Shown here in pieces: positions 38,515-51,600 of a DNA stretch of 64,000 bases. The position numbers were made by a program, and so were the translations under genes. Under the pieces are notes generated by a model that was not told the origin of the DNA, made no database searches, and was given only the letters and a program-made list of their open reading frames with translations. The stretch spans positions 21,480,001 through 21,544,000 of the forward strand of contig NC_092569.1 in the NCBI RefSeq assembly GCF_037975245.1, given 5' to 3'. Within the stretch, counting starts at the first letter, position 1; every line of letters starts with the position of its first letter. Source of the stretch: Apostichopus japonicus (Eukaryota > Echinodermata > Holothuroidea > Aspidochirotida > Stichopodidae).

Positions 38515-40465
38515 TAGTTAATCGGCCTAATATCTCAGTCCATACAGTGGCGCGATGGCTTGGCGCACTGTAAGAGCTGATGAGCGAGACTCTCTTTTGC
38601 ATCGCTGGTTCGAACCCCGGTGGTGGCGTCTTTTGCCGATCTTTTACAGCGGGTGCCTGCATAGGGAGCTGTAAGTATTAGTTAATCGGCCTAATATCTC
38701 AGTCCATACAGTGGCGCGATGGCTTGGCGCACTGTAAGAGCTGATGAGCGAGACTCTCTTTTGCATCGCTGGTTCGAACCCCGGTGGTGGCGTCTTTTGC
38801 CGATCTTTTACAGCGGGTGCCTGCATAGGGAGCTGTAAGTATTAGTTAATCGGCCTAATATCTCAGTCCATACAGTGGCGCGATGGCTTGGCGCACTGTA
38901 AGAGCTGATGAGCGAGACTCTCTTTTGCATCGCTGGTTCGAACCCCGGTGGTGGCGTCTTTTGCCGATCTTTTACAGCGGGTGCCTGCATAGGGAGCTGT
39001 AAGTATTAGTTAATCGGCCTAATATCTCAGTCCATACAGTGGCGCGATGGCTTGGCGCACTGTAAGAGCTGATGAGCGAGACTCTCTTTTGCATCGCTGG
39101 TTCGAACCCCGGTGGTGGCGTCTTTTGCCGATCTTTTACAGCGGGTGCCTGCATAGGGAGCTGTAAGTATTAGTTAATCGGCCTAATATCTCAGTCCATA
39201 CAGTGGCGCGATGGCTTGGCGCACTGTAAGAGCTGATGAGCGAGACTCTCTTTTGCATCGCTGGTTCGAACCCCGGTGGTGGCGTCTTTTGCCGATCTTT
39301 TACAGCGGGTGCCTGCATAGGGAGCTGTAAGTATTAGTTAATCGGCCTAATATCTCAGTCCATACAGTGGCGCGATGGCTTGGCGCACTGTAAGAGCTGA
39401 TGAGCGAGACTCTCTTTTGCATCGCTGGTTCGAACCCCGGTGGTGGCGTCTTTTGCCGATCTTTTACAGCGGGTGCCTGCATAGGGAGCTGTAAGTATTA
39501 GTTAATCGGCCTAATATCTCAGTCCATACAGTGGCGCGATGGCTTGGCGCACTGTAAGAGCTGATGAGCGAGACTCTCTTTTGCATCGCTGGTTCGAACC
39601 CCGGTGGTGGCGTCTTTTGCCGATCTTTTACAGCGGGTGCCTGCATAGGGAGCTGTAAGTATTAGTTAATCGGCCTAATATCTCAGTCCATACAGTGGCG
39701 CGATGGCTTGGCGCACTGTAAGAGCTGATGAGCGAGACTCTCTTTTGCATCGCTGGTTCGAACCCCGGTGGTGGCGTCTTTTGCCGATCTTTTACAGCGG
39801 GTGCCTGCATAGGGAGCTGTAAGTATTAGTTAATCGGCCTAATATCTCAGTCCATACAGTGGCGCGATGGCTTGGCGCACTGTAAGAGCTGATGAGCGAG
39901 ACTCTCTTTTGCATCGCTGGTTCGAACCCCGGTGGTGGCGTCTTTTGCCGATCTTTTACAGCGGGTGCCTGCATAGGGAGCTGTAAGTATTAGTTAATCG
40001 GCCTAATATCTCAGTCCATACAGTGGCGCGATGGCTTGGCGCACTGTAAGAGCTGATGAGCGAGACTCTCTTTTGCATCGCTGGTTCGAACCCCGGTGGT
40101 GGCGTCTTTTGCCGATCTTTTACAGCGGGTGCCTGCATAGGGAGCTGTAAGTATTAGTTAATCGGCCTAATATCTCAGTCCATACAGTGGCGCGATGGCT
40201 TGGCGCACTGTAAGAGCTGATGAGCGAGACTCTCTTTTGCATCGCTGGTTCGAACCCCGGTGGTGGCGTCTTTTGCCGATCTTTTACAGCGGGTGCCTGC
40301 ATAGGGAGCTGTAAGTATTAGTTAATCGGCCTAATATCTCAGTCCATACAGTGGCGCGATGGCTTGGCGCACTGTAAGAGCTGATGAGCGAGACTCTCTT
40401 TTGCATCGCTGGTTCGAACCCCGGTGGTGGCGTCTTTTGCCGATCTTTTACAGCGGGTGCCTGCA

Positions 40466-43400
40466 GAGGGAGCTGTAAGTATTAGTTAATCGGCCTAATA
40501 TCTCAGTCCATACAGTGGCGCGATGGCTTGGCGCACTGTAAGAGCTGATGAGCGAGACTCTCTTTTGCATCGCTGGTTCGAACCCCGGTGGTGGCGTCTT
40601 TTGCCGATCTTTTACAGCGGGTGCCTGCAGAGGGAGCTGTAAGTATTAGTTAATCGGCCTAATATCTCAGTCCATACAGTGGCGCGATGGCTTGGCGCAC
40701 TGTAAGAGCTGATGAGCGAGACTCTCTTTTGCATCGCTGGTTCGAACCCCGGTGGTGGCGTCTTTTGCCGATCTTTTACAGCGGGTGCCTGCAGAGGGAG
40801 CTGTAAGTATTAGTTAATCGGCCTAATATCTCAGTCCATACAGTGGCGCGATGGCTTGGCGCACTGTAAGAGCTGATGAGCGAGACTCTCTTTTGCATCG
40901 CTGGTTCGAACCCCGGTGGTGGCGTCTTTTGCCGATCTTTTACAGCGGGTGCCTGCAGAGGGAGCTGTAAGTATTAGTTAATCGGCCTAATATCTCAGTC
41001 CATACAGTGGCGCGATGGCTTGGCGCACTGTAAGAGCTGATGAGCGAGACTCTCTTTTGCATCGCTGGTTCGAACCCCGGTGGTGGCGTCTTTTGCCGAT
41101 CTTTTACAGCGGGTGCCTGCAGAGGGAGCTGTAAGTATTAGTTAATCGGCCTAATATCTCAGTCCATACAGTGGCGCGATGGCTTGGCGCACTGTAAGAG
41201 CTGATGAGCGAGACTCTCTTTTGCATCGCTGGTTCGAACCCCGGTGGTGGCGTCTTTGGCCGATCTTTTACAGCGGGTGCCTGCAGAGGGAGCTGTAAGT
41301 ATTAGTTAATCGGCCTAATATCTCAGTCCATACAGTGGCGCGATGGCTTGGCGCACTGTAAGAGCTGATGAGCGAGACTCTCTTTTGCATCGCTGGTTCG
41401 AACCCCGGTGGTGGCGTCTTTGGCCGATCTTTTACAGCGGGTGCCTGCAGAGGGAGCTGTAAGTATTAGTTAATCGGCCTAATATCTCAGTCCATACAGT
41501 GGCGCGATGGCTTGGCGCACTGTAAGAGCTGATGAGCGAGACTCTCTTTTGCATCGCTGGTTCGAACCCCGGTGGTGGCGTCTTTGGCCGATCTTTTACA
41601 GCGGGTGCCTGCAGAGGGAGCTGTAAGTATTAGTTAATCGGCCTAATATCTCAGTCCATACAGTGGCGCGATGGCTTGGCGCACTGTAAGAGCTGATGAG
41701 CGAGACTCTCTTTTGCATCGCTGGTTCGAACCCCGGTGGTGGCGTCTTTGGCCGATCTTTTACAGCGGGTGCCTGCAGAGGGAGCTGTAAGTATTAGTTA
41801 ATCGGCCTAATATCTCAGTCCATACAGTGGCGCGATGGCTTGGCGCACTGTAAGAGCTGATGAGCGAGACTCTCTTTTGCATCGCTGGTTCGAACCCCGG
41901 TGGTGGCGTCTTTGGCCGATCTTTTACAGCGGGTGCCTGCAGAGGGAGCTGTAAGTATTAGTTAATCGGCCTAATATCTCAGTCCATACAGTGGCGCGAT
42001 GGCTTGGCGCACTGTAAGAGCTGATGAGCGAGACTCTCTTTTGCATCGCTGGTTCGAACCCCGGTGGTGGCGTCTTTGGCCGATCTTTTACAGCGGGTGC
42101 CTGCAGAGGGAGCTGTAAGTATTAGTTAATCGGCCTAATATCTCAGTCCATACAGTGGCGCGATGGCTTGGCGCACTGTAAGAGCTGATGAGCGAGACTC
42201 TCTTTTGCATCGCTGGTTCGAACCCCGGTGGTGGCGTCTTTGGCCGATCTTTTACAGCGGGTGCCTGCAGAGGGAGCTGTAAGTATTAGTTAATCGGCCT
42301 AATATCTCAGTCCATACAGTGGCGCGATGGCTTGGCGCACTGTAAGAGCTGATGAGCGAGACTCTCTTTTGCATCGCTGGTTCGAACCCCGGTGGTGGCG
42401 TCTTTGGCCGATCTTTTACAGCGGGTGCCTGCAGAGGGAGCTGTAAGTATTAGTTAATCGGCCTAATATCTCAGTCCATACAGTGGCGCGATGGCTTGGC
42501 GCACTGTAAGAGCTGATGAGCGAGACTCTCTTTTGCATCGCTGGTTCGAACCCCGGTGGTGGCGTCTTTGGCCGATCTTTTACAGCGGGTGCCTGCAGAG
42601 GGAGCTGTAAGTATTAGTTAATCGGCCTAATATCTCAGTCCATACAGTGGCGCGATGGCTTGGCGCACTGTAAGAGCTGATGAGCGAGACTCTCTTTTGC
42701 ATCGCTGGTTCGAACCCCGGTGGTGGCGTCTTTGGCCGATCTTTTACAGCGGGTGCCTGCAGAGGGAGCTGTAAGTATTAGTTAATCGGCCTAATATCTC
42801 AGTCCATACAGTGGCGCGATGGCTTGGCGCACTGTAAGAGCTGATGAGCGAGACTCTCTTTTGCATCGCTGGTTCGAACCCCGGTGGTGGCGTCTTTGGC
42901 CGATCTTTTACAGCGGGTGCCTGCAGAGGGAGCTGTAAGTATTAGTTAATCGGCCTAATATCTCAGTCCATACAGTGGCGCGATGGCTTGGCGCACTGTA
43001 AGAGCTGATGAGCGAGACTCTCTTTTGCATCGCTGGTTCGAACCCCGGTGGTGGCGTCTTTGGCCGATCTTTTACAGCGGGTGCCTGCAGAGGGAGCTGT
43101 AAGTATTAGTTAATCGGCCTAATATCTCAGTCCATACAGTGGCGCGATGGCTTGGCGCACTGTAAGAGCTGATGAGCGAGACTCTCTTTTGCATCGCTGG
43201 TTCGAACCCCGGTGGTGGCGTCTTTGGCCGATCTTTTACAGCGGGTGCCTGCAGAGGGAGCTGTAAGTATTAGTTAATCGGCCTAATATCTCAGTCCATA
43301 CAGTGGCGCGATGGCTTGGCGCACTGTAAGAGCTGATGAGCGAGACTCTCTTTTGCATCGCTGGTTCGAACCCCGGTGGTGGCGTCTTTGGCCGATCTTT

Positions 43401-43746
43401 TACAGCGGGTGCCTGCAGAGGGAGCTGTAAGTATTAGTTAATCGGCCTAATATCTCAGTCCATACAGTGGCGCGATGGCTTGGCGCACTGTAAGAGCTGA
43501 TGAGCGAGACTCTCTTTTGCATCGCTGGTTCGAACCCCGGTGGTGGCGTCTTTGGCCGATCTTTTACAGCGGGTGCCTGCAGAGGGAGCTGTAAGTATTA
43601 GTTAATCGGCCTAATATCTCAGTCCATACAGTGGCGCGATGGCTTGGCGCACTGTAAGAGCTGATGAGCGAGACTCTCTTTTGCATCGCTGGTTCGAACC
43701 CCGGTGGTGGCGTCTTTGGCCGATCTTTTACAGCGGGTGCCTGCAG
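40466..43746 (+). repeat. Variant block B2: 21 consecutive units with CTGCAG
   Basis: CTGCATAGGG reads CTGCAGAGGG at 40466 and every 164 bases to 43746, giving 21 units with no interruption. The change creates a PstI site (CTGCAG) once per unit. It lies in the loop of the TTACAGC/GCTGTAA hairpin and leaves both stems intact. The first five units have the common TTTTGCC and the next 16 also carry TTTGGCC. The variant ends in the unit that bears the private T to C at 43877. Confidence 0.97.
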
Positions 43747-46700
43747 AGGGAGCTGTAAGTATTAGTTAATCGGCCTAATATCTCAGTCCATACAGTGGCG
43801 CGATGGCTTGGCGCACTGTAAGAGCTGATGAGCGAGACTCTCTTTTGCATCGCTGGTTCGAACCCCGGTGGTGGCGCCTTTGGCCGATCTTTTACAGCGG
43901 GTGCCTGCATAGGGAGCTGTAAGTATTAGTTAATCGGCCTAATATCTCAGTCCATACAGTGGCGCGATGGCTTGGCGCACTGTAAGAGCTGATGAGCGAG
44001 ACTCTCTTTTGCATCGCTGGTTCGAACCCCGGTGGTGGCGTCTTTGGCCGATCTTTTACAGCGGGTGCCTGCATAGGGAGCTGTAAGTATTAGTTAATCG
44101 GCCTAATATCTCAGTCCATACAGTGGCGCGATGGCTTGGCGCACTGTAAGAGCTGATGAGCGAGACTCTCTTTTGCATCGCTGGTTCGAACCCCGGTGGT
44201 GGCGTCTTTGGCCGATCTTTTACAGCGGGTGCCTGCATAGGGAGCTGTAAGTATTAGTTAATCGGCCTAATATCTCAGTCCATACAGTGGCGCGATGGCT
44301 TGGCGCACTGTAAGAGCTGATGAGCGAGACTCTCTTTTGCATCGCTGGTTCGAACCCCGGTGGTGGCGTCTTTGGCCGATCTTTTACAGCGGGTGCCTGC
44401 ATAGGGAGCTGTAAGTATTAGTTAATCGGCCTAATATCTCAGTCCATACAGTGGCGCGATGGCTTGGCGCACTGTAAGAGCTGATGAGCGAGACTCTCTT
44501 TTGCATCGCTGGTTCGAACCCCGGTGGTGGCGTCTTTGGCCGATCTTTTACAGCGGGTGCCTGCATAGGGAGCTGTAAGTATTAGTTAATCGGCCTAATA
44601 TCTCAGTCCATACAGTGGCGCGATGGCTTGGCGCACTGTAAGAGCTGATGAGCGAGACTCTCTTTTGCATCGCTGGTTCGAACCCCGGTGGTGGCGTCTT
44701 TGGCCGATCTTTTACAGCGGGTGCCTGCATAGGGAGCTGTAAGTATTAGTTAATCGGCCTAATATCTCAGTCCATACAGTGGCGCGATGGCTTGGCGCAC
44801 TGTAAGAGCTGATGAGCGAGACTCTCTTTTGCATCGCTGGTTCGAACCCCGGTGGTGGCGTCTTTGGCCGATCTTTTACAGCGGGTGCCTGCATAGGGAG
44901 CTGTAAGTATTAGTTAATCGGCCTAATATCTCAGTCCATACAGTGGCGCGATGGCTTGGCGCACTGTAAGAGCTGATGAGCGAGACTCTCTTTTGCATCG
45001 CTGGTTCGAACCCCGGTGGTGGCGTCTTTGGCCGATCTTTTACAGCGGGTGCCTGCATAGGGAGCTGTAAGTATTAGTTAATCGGCCTAATATCTCAGTC
45101 CATACAGTGGCGCGATGGCTTGGCGCACTGTAAGAGCTGATGAGCGAGACTCTCTTTTGCATCGCTGGTTCGAACCCCGGTGGTGGCGTCTTTGGCCGAT
45201 CTTTTACAGCGGGTGCCTGCATAGGGAGCTGTAAGTATTAGTTAATCGGCCTAATATCTCAGTCCATACAGTGGCGCGATGGCTTGGCGCACTGTAAGAG
45301 CTGATGAGCGAGACTCTCTTTTGCATCGCTGGTTCGAACCCCGGTGGTGGCGTCTTTGGCCGATCTTTTACAGCGGGTGCCTGCATAGGGAGCTGTAAGT
45401 ATTAGTTAATCGGCCTAATATCTCAGTCCATACAGTGGCGCGATGGCTTGGCGCACTGTAAGAGCTGATGAGCGAGACTCTCTTTTGCATCGCTGGTTCG
45501 AACCCCGGTGGTGGCGTCTTTGGCCGATCTTTTACAGCGGGTGCCTGCATAGGGAGCTGTAAGTATTAGTTAATCGGCCTAATATCTCAGTCCATACAGT
45601 GGCGCGATGGCTTGGCGCACTGTAAGAGCTGATGAGCGAGACTCTCTTTTGCATCGCTGGTTCGAACCCCGGTGGTGGCGTCTTTGGCCGATCTTTTACA
45701 GCGGGTGCCTGCATAGGGAGCTGTAAGTATTAGTTAATCGGCCTAATATCTCAGTCCATACAGTGGCGCGATGGCTTGGCGCACTGTAAGAGCTGATGAG
45801 CGAGACTCTCTTTTGCATCGCTGGTTCGAACCCCGGTGGTGGCGTCTTTGGCCGATCTTTTACAGCGGGTGCCTGCATAGGGAGCTGTAAGTATTAGTTA
45901 ATCGGCCTAATATCTCAGTCCATACAGTGGCGCGATGGCTTGGCGCACTGTAAGAGCTGATGAGCGAGACTCTCTTTTGCATCGCTGGTTCGAACCCCGG
46001 TGGTGGCGTCTTTGGCCGATCTTTTACAGCGGGTGCCTGCATAGGGAGCTGTAAGTATTAGTTAATCGGCCTAATATCTCAGTCCATACAGTGGCGCGAT
46101 GGCTTGGCGCACTGTAAGAGCTGATGAGCGAGACTCTCTTTTGCATCGCTGGTTCGAACCCCGGTGGTGGCGTCTTTGGCCGATCTTTTACAGCGGGTGC
46201 CTGCATAGGGAGCTGTAAGTATTAGTTAATCGGCCTAATATCTCAGTCCATACAGTGGCGCGATGGCTTGGCGCACTGTAAGAGCTGATGAGCGAGACTC
46301 TCTTTTGCATCGCTGGTTCGAACCCCGGTGGTGGCGTCTTTGGCCGATCTTTTACAGCGGGTGCCTGCATAGGGAGCTGTAAGTATTAGTTAATCGGCCT
46401 AATATCTCAGTCCATACAGTGGCGCGATGGCTTGGCGCACTGTAAGAGCTGATGAGCGAGACTCTCTTTTGCATCGCTGGTTCGAACCCCGGTGGTGGCG
46501 TCTTTGGCCGATCTTTTACAGCGGGTGCCTGCATAGGGAGCTGTAAGTATTAGTTAATCGGCCTAATATCTCAGTCCATACAGTGGCGCGATGGCTTGGC
46601 GCACTGTAAGAGCTGATGAGCGAGACTCTCTTTTGCATCGCTGGTTCGAACCCCGGTGGTGGCGTCTTTGGCCGATCTTTTACAGCGGGTGCCTGCATAG

Positions 46701-48638
46701 GGAGCTGTAAGTATTAGTTAATCGGCCTAATATCTCAGTCCATACAGTGGCGCGATGGCTTGGCGCACTGTAAGAGCTGATGAGCGAGACTCTCTTTTGC
46801 ATCGCTGGTTCGAACCCCGGTGGTGGCGTCTTTGGCCGATCTTTTACAGCGGGTGCCTGCATAGGGAGCTGTAAGTATTAGTTAATCGGCCTAATATCTC
46901 AGTCCATACAGTGGCGCGATGGCTTGGCGCACTGTAAGAGCTGATGAGCGAGACTCTCTTTTGCATCGCTGGTTCGAACCCCGGTGGTGGCGTCTTTGGC
47001 CGATCTTTTACAGCGGGTGCCTGCATAGGGAGCTGTAAGTATTAGTTAATCGGCCTAATATCTCAGTCCATACAGTGGCGCGATGGCTTGGCGCACTGTA
47101 AGAGCTGATGAGCGAGACTCTCTTTTGCATCGCTGGTTCGAACCCCGGTGGTGGCGTCTTTGGCCGATCTTTTACAGCGGGTGCCTGCATAGGGAGCTGT
47201 AAGTATTAGTTAATCGGCCTAATATCTCAGTCCATACAGTGGCGCGATGGCTTGGCGCACTGTAAGAGCTGATGAGCGAGACTCTCTTTTGCATCGCTGG
47301 TTCGAACCCCGGTGGTGGCGTCTTTGGCCGATCTTTTACAGCGGGTGCCTGCATAGGGAGCTGTAAGTATTAGTTAATCGGCCTAATATCTCAGTCCATA
47401 CAGTGGCGCGATGGCTTGGCGCACTGTAAGAGCTGATGAGCGAGACTCTCTTTTGCATCGCTGGTTCGAACCCCGGTGGTGGCGTCTTTGGCCGATCTTT
47501 TACAGCGGGTGCCTGCATAGGGAGCTGTAAGTATTAGTTAATCGGCCTAATATCTCAGTCCATACAGTGGCGCGATGGCTTGGCGCACTGTAAGAGCTGA
47601 TGAGCGAGACTCTCTTTTGCATCGCTGGTTCGAACCCCGGTGGTGGCGTCTTTGGCCGATCTTTTACAGCGGGTGCCTGCATAGGGAGCTGTAAGTATTA
47701 GTTAATCGGCCTAATATCTCAGTCCATACAGTGGCGCGATGGCTTGGCGCACTGTAAGAGCTGATGAGCGAGACTCTCTTTTGCATCGCTGGTTCGAACC
47801 CCGGTGGTGGCGTCTTTGGCCGATCTTTTACAGCGGGTGCCTGCATAGGGAGCTGTAAGTATTAGTTAATCGGCCTAATATCTCAGTCCATACAGTGGCG
47901 CGATGGCTTGGCGCACTGTAAGAGCTGATGAGCGAGACTCTCTTTTGCATCGCTGGTTCGAACCCCGGTGGTGGCGTCTTTGGCCGATCTTTTACAGCGG
48001 GTGCCTGCATAGGGAGCTGTAAGTATTAGTTAATCGGCCTAATATCTCAGTCCATACAGTGGCGCGATGGCTTGGCGCACTGTAAGAGCTGATGAGCGAG
48101 ACTCTCTTTTGCATCGCTGGTTCGAACCCCGGTGGTGGCGTCTTTGGCCGATCTTTTACAGCGGGTGCCTGCATAGGGAGCTGTAAGTATTAGTTAATCG
48201 GCCTAATATCTCAGTCCATACAGTGGCGCGATGGCTTGGCGCACTGTAAGAGCTGATGAGCGAGACTCTCTTTTGCATCGCTGGTTCGAACCCCGGTGGT
48301 GGCGTCTTTGGCCGATCTTTTACAGCGGGTGCCTGCATAGGGAGCTGTAAGTATTAGTTAATCGGCCTAATATCTCAGTCCATACAGTGGCGCGATGGCT
48401 TGGCGCACTGTAAGAGCTGATGAGCGAGACTCTCTTTTGCATCGCTGGTTCGAACCCCGGTGGTGGCGTCTTTTGCCGATCTTTTACAGCGGGTGCCTGC
48501 ATAGGGAGCTGTAAGTATTAGTTAATCGGCCTAATATCTCAGTCCATACAGTGGCGCGATGGCTTGGCGCACTGTAAGAGCTGATGAGCGAGACTCTCTT
48601 TTGCATCGCTGGTTCGAACCCCGGTGGTGGCGTCTTTG
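41258..48638 (+). repeat. Variant block B3: 45 units with TTTGGCC, one common-form unit inside
   Basis: GTCTTTTGCC reads GTCTTTGGCC from 41258 to 48310 in 44 consecutive units. One unit at 48474 has the common TTTTGCC, one more variant unit follows at 48638, and the array is common form from there on. The change shortens the first T4 run after the B-box to T3, so this Pol III terminator candidate is lost while the second one (GATCTTTTACAG) is kept. It overlaps block B2 over 16 units. Confidence 0.97.
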
Positions 48639-51600
48639 GCCGATCTTTTACAGCGGGTGCCTGCATAGGGAGCTGTAAGTATTAGTTAATCGGCCTAATA
48701 TCTCAGTCCATACAGTGGCGCGATGGCTTGGCGCACTGTAAGAGCTGATGAGCGAGACTCTCTTTTGCATCGCTGGTTCGAACCCCGGTGGTGGCGTCTT
48801 TTGCCGATCTTTTACAGCGGGTGCCTGCATAGGGAGCTGTAAGTATTAGTTAATCGGCCTAATATCTCAGTCCATACAGTGGCGCGATGGCTTGGCGCAC
48901 TGTAAGAGCTGATGAGCGAGACTCTCTTTTGCATCGCTGGTTCGAACCCCGGTGGTGGCGTCTTTTGCCGATCTTTTACAGCGGGTGCCTGCATAGGGAG
49001 CTGTAAGTATTAGTTAATCGGCCTAATATCTCAGTCCATACAGTGGCGCGATGGCTTGGCGCACTGTAAGAGCTGATGAGCGAGACTCTCTTTTGCATCG
49101 CTGGTTCGAACCCCGGTGGTGGCGTCTTTTGCCGATCTTTTACAGCGGGTGCCTGCATAGGGAGCTGTAAGTATTAGTTAATCGGCCTAATATCTCAGTC
49201 CATACAGTGGCGCGATGGCTTGGCGCACTGTAAGAGCTGATGAGCGAGACTCTCTTTTGCATCGCTGGTTCGAACCCCGGTGGTGGCGTCTTTTGCCGAT
49301 CTTTTACAGCGGGTGCCTGCATAGGGAGCTGTAAGTATTAGTTAATCGGCCTAATATCTCAGTCCATACAGTGGCGCGATGGCTTGGCGCACTGTAAGAG
49401 CTGATGAGCGAGACTCTCTTTTGCATCGCTGGTTCGAACCCCGGTGGTGGCGTCTTTTGCCGATCTTTTACAGCGGGTGCCTGCATAGGGAGCTGTAAGT
49501 ATTAGTTAATCGGCCTAATATCTCAGTCCATACAGTGGCGCGATGGCTTGGCGCACTGTAAGAGCTGATGAGCGAGACTCTCTTTTGCATCGCTGGTTCG
49601 AACCCCGGTGGTGGCGTCTTTTGCCGATCTTTTACAGCGGGTGCCTGCATAGGGAGCTGTAAGTATTAGTTAATCGGCCTAATATCTCAGTCCATACAGT
49701 GGCGCGATGGCTTGGCGCACTGTAAGAGCTGATGAGCGAGACTCTCTTTTGCATCGCTGGTTCGAACCCCGGTGGTGGCGTCTTTTGCCGATCTTTTACA
49801 GCGGGTGCCTGCATAGGGAGCTGTAAGTATTAGTTAATCGGCCTAATATCTCAGTCCATACAGTGGCGCGATGGCTTGGCGCACTGTAAGAGCTGATGAG
49901 CGAGACTCTCTTTTGCATCGCTGGTTCGAACCCCGGTGGTGGCGTCTTTTGCCGATCTTTTACAGCGGGTGCCTGCATAGGGAGCTGTAAGTATTAGTTA
50001 ATCGGCCTAATATCTCAGTCCATACAGTGGCGCGATGGCTTGGCGCACTGTAAGAGCTGATGAGCGAGACTCTCTTTTGCATCGCTGGTTCGAACCCCGG
50101 TGGTGGCGTCTTTTGCCGATCTTTTACAGCGGGTGCCTGCATAGGGAGCTGTAAGTATTAGTTAATCGGCCTAATATCTCAGTCCATACAGTGGCGCGAT
50201 GGCTTGGCGCACTGTAAGAGCTGATGAGCGAGACTCTCTTTTGCATCGCTGGTTCGAACCCCGGTGGTGGCGTCTTTTGCCGATCTTTTACAGCGGGTGC
50301 CTGCATAGGGAGCTGTAAGTATTAGTTAATCGGCCTAATATCTCAGTCCATACAGTGGCGCGATGGCTTGGCGCACTGTAAGAGCTGATGAGCGAGACTC
50401 TCTTTTGCATCGCTGGTTCGAACCCCGGTGGTGGCGTCTTTTGCCGATCTTTTACAGCGGGTGCCTGCATAGGGAGCTGTAAGTATTAGTTAATCGGCCT
50501 AATATCTCAGTCCATACAGTGGCGCGATGGCTTGGCGCACTGTAAGAGCTGATGAGCGAGACTCTCTTTTGCATCGCTGGTTCGAACCCCGGTGGTGGCG
50601 TCTTTTGCCGATCTTTTACAGCGGGTGCCTGCATAGGGAGCTGTAAGTATTAGTTAATCGGCCTAATATCTCAGTCCATACAGTGGCGCGATGGCTTGGC
50701 GCACTGTAAGAGCTGATGAGCGAGACTCTCTTTTGCATCGCTGGTTCGAACCCCGGTGGTGGCGTCTTTTGCCGATCTTTTACAGCGGGTGCCTGCATAG
50801 GGAGCTGTAAGTATTAGTTAATCGGCCTAATATCTCAGTCCATACAGTGGCGCGATGGCTTGGCGCACTGTAAGAGCTGATGAGCGAGACTCTCTTTTGC
50901 ATCGCTGGTTCGAACCCCGGTGGTGGCGTCTTTTGCCGATCTTTTACAGCGGGTGCCTGCATAGGGAGCTGTAAGTATTAGTTAATCGGCCTAATATCTC
51001 AGTCCATACAGTGGCGCGATGGCTTGGCGCACTGTAAGAGCTGATGAGCGAGACTCTCTTTTGCATCGCTGGTTCGAACCCCGGTGGTGGCGTCTTTTGC
51101 CGATCTTTTACAGCGGGTGCCTGCATAGGGAGCTGTAAGTATTAGTTAATCGGCCTAATATCTCAGTCCATACAGTGGCGCGATGGCTTGGCGCACTGTA
51201 AGAGCTGATGAGCGAGACTCTCTTTTGCATCGCTGGTTCGAACCCCGGTGGTGGCGTCTTTTGCCGATCTTTTACAGCGGGTGCCTGCATAGGGAGCTGT
51301 AAGTATTAGTTAATCGGCCTAATATCTCAGTCCATACAGTGGCGCGATGGCTTGGCGCACTGTAAGAGCTGATGAGCGAGACTCTCTTTTGCATCGCTGG
51401 TTCGAACCCCGGTGGTGGCGTCTTTTGCCGATCTTTTACAGCGGGTGCCTGCATAGGGAGCTGTAAGTATTAGTTAATCGGCCTAATATCTCAGTCCATA
51501 CAGTGGCGCGATGGCTTGGCGCACTGTAAGAGCTGATGAGCGAGACTCTCTTTTGCATCGCTGGTTCGAACCCCGGTGGTGGCGTCTTTTGCCGATCTTT

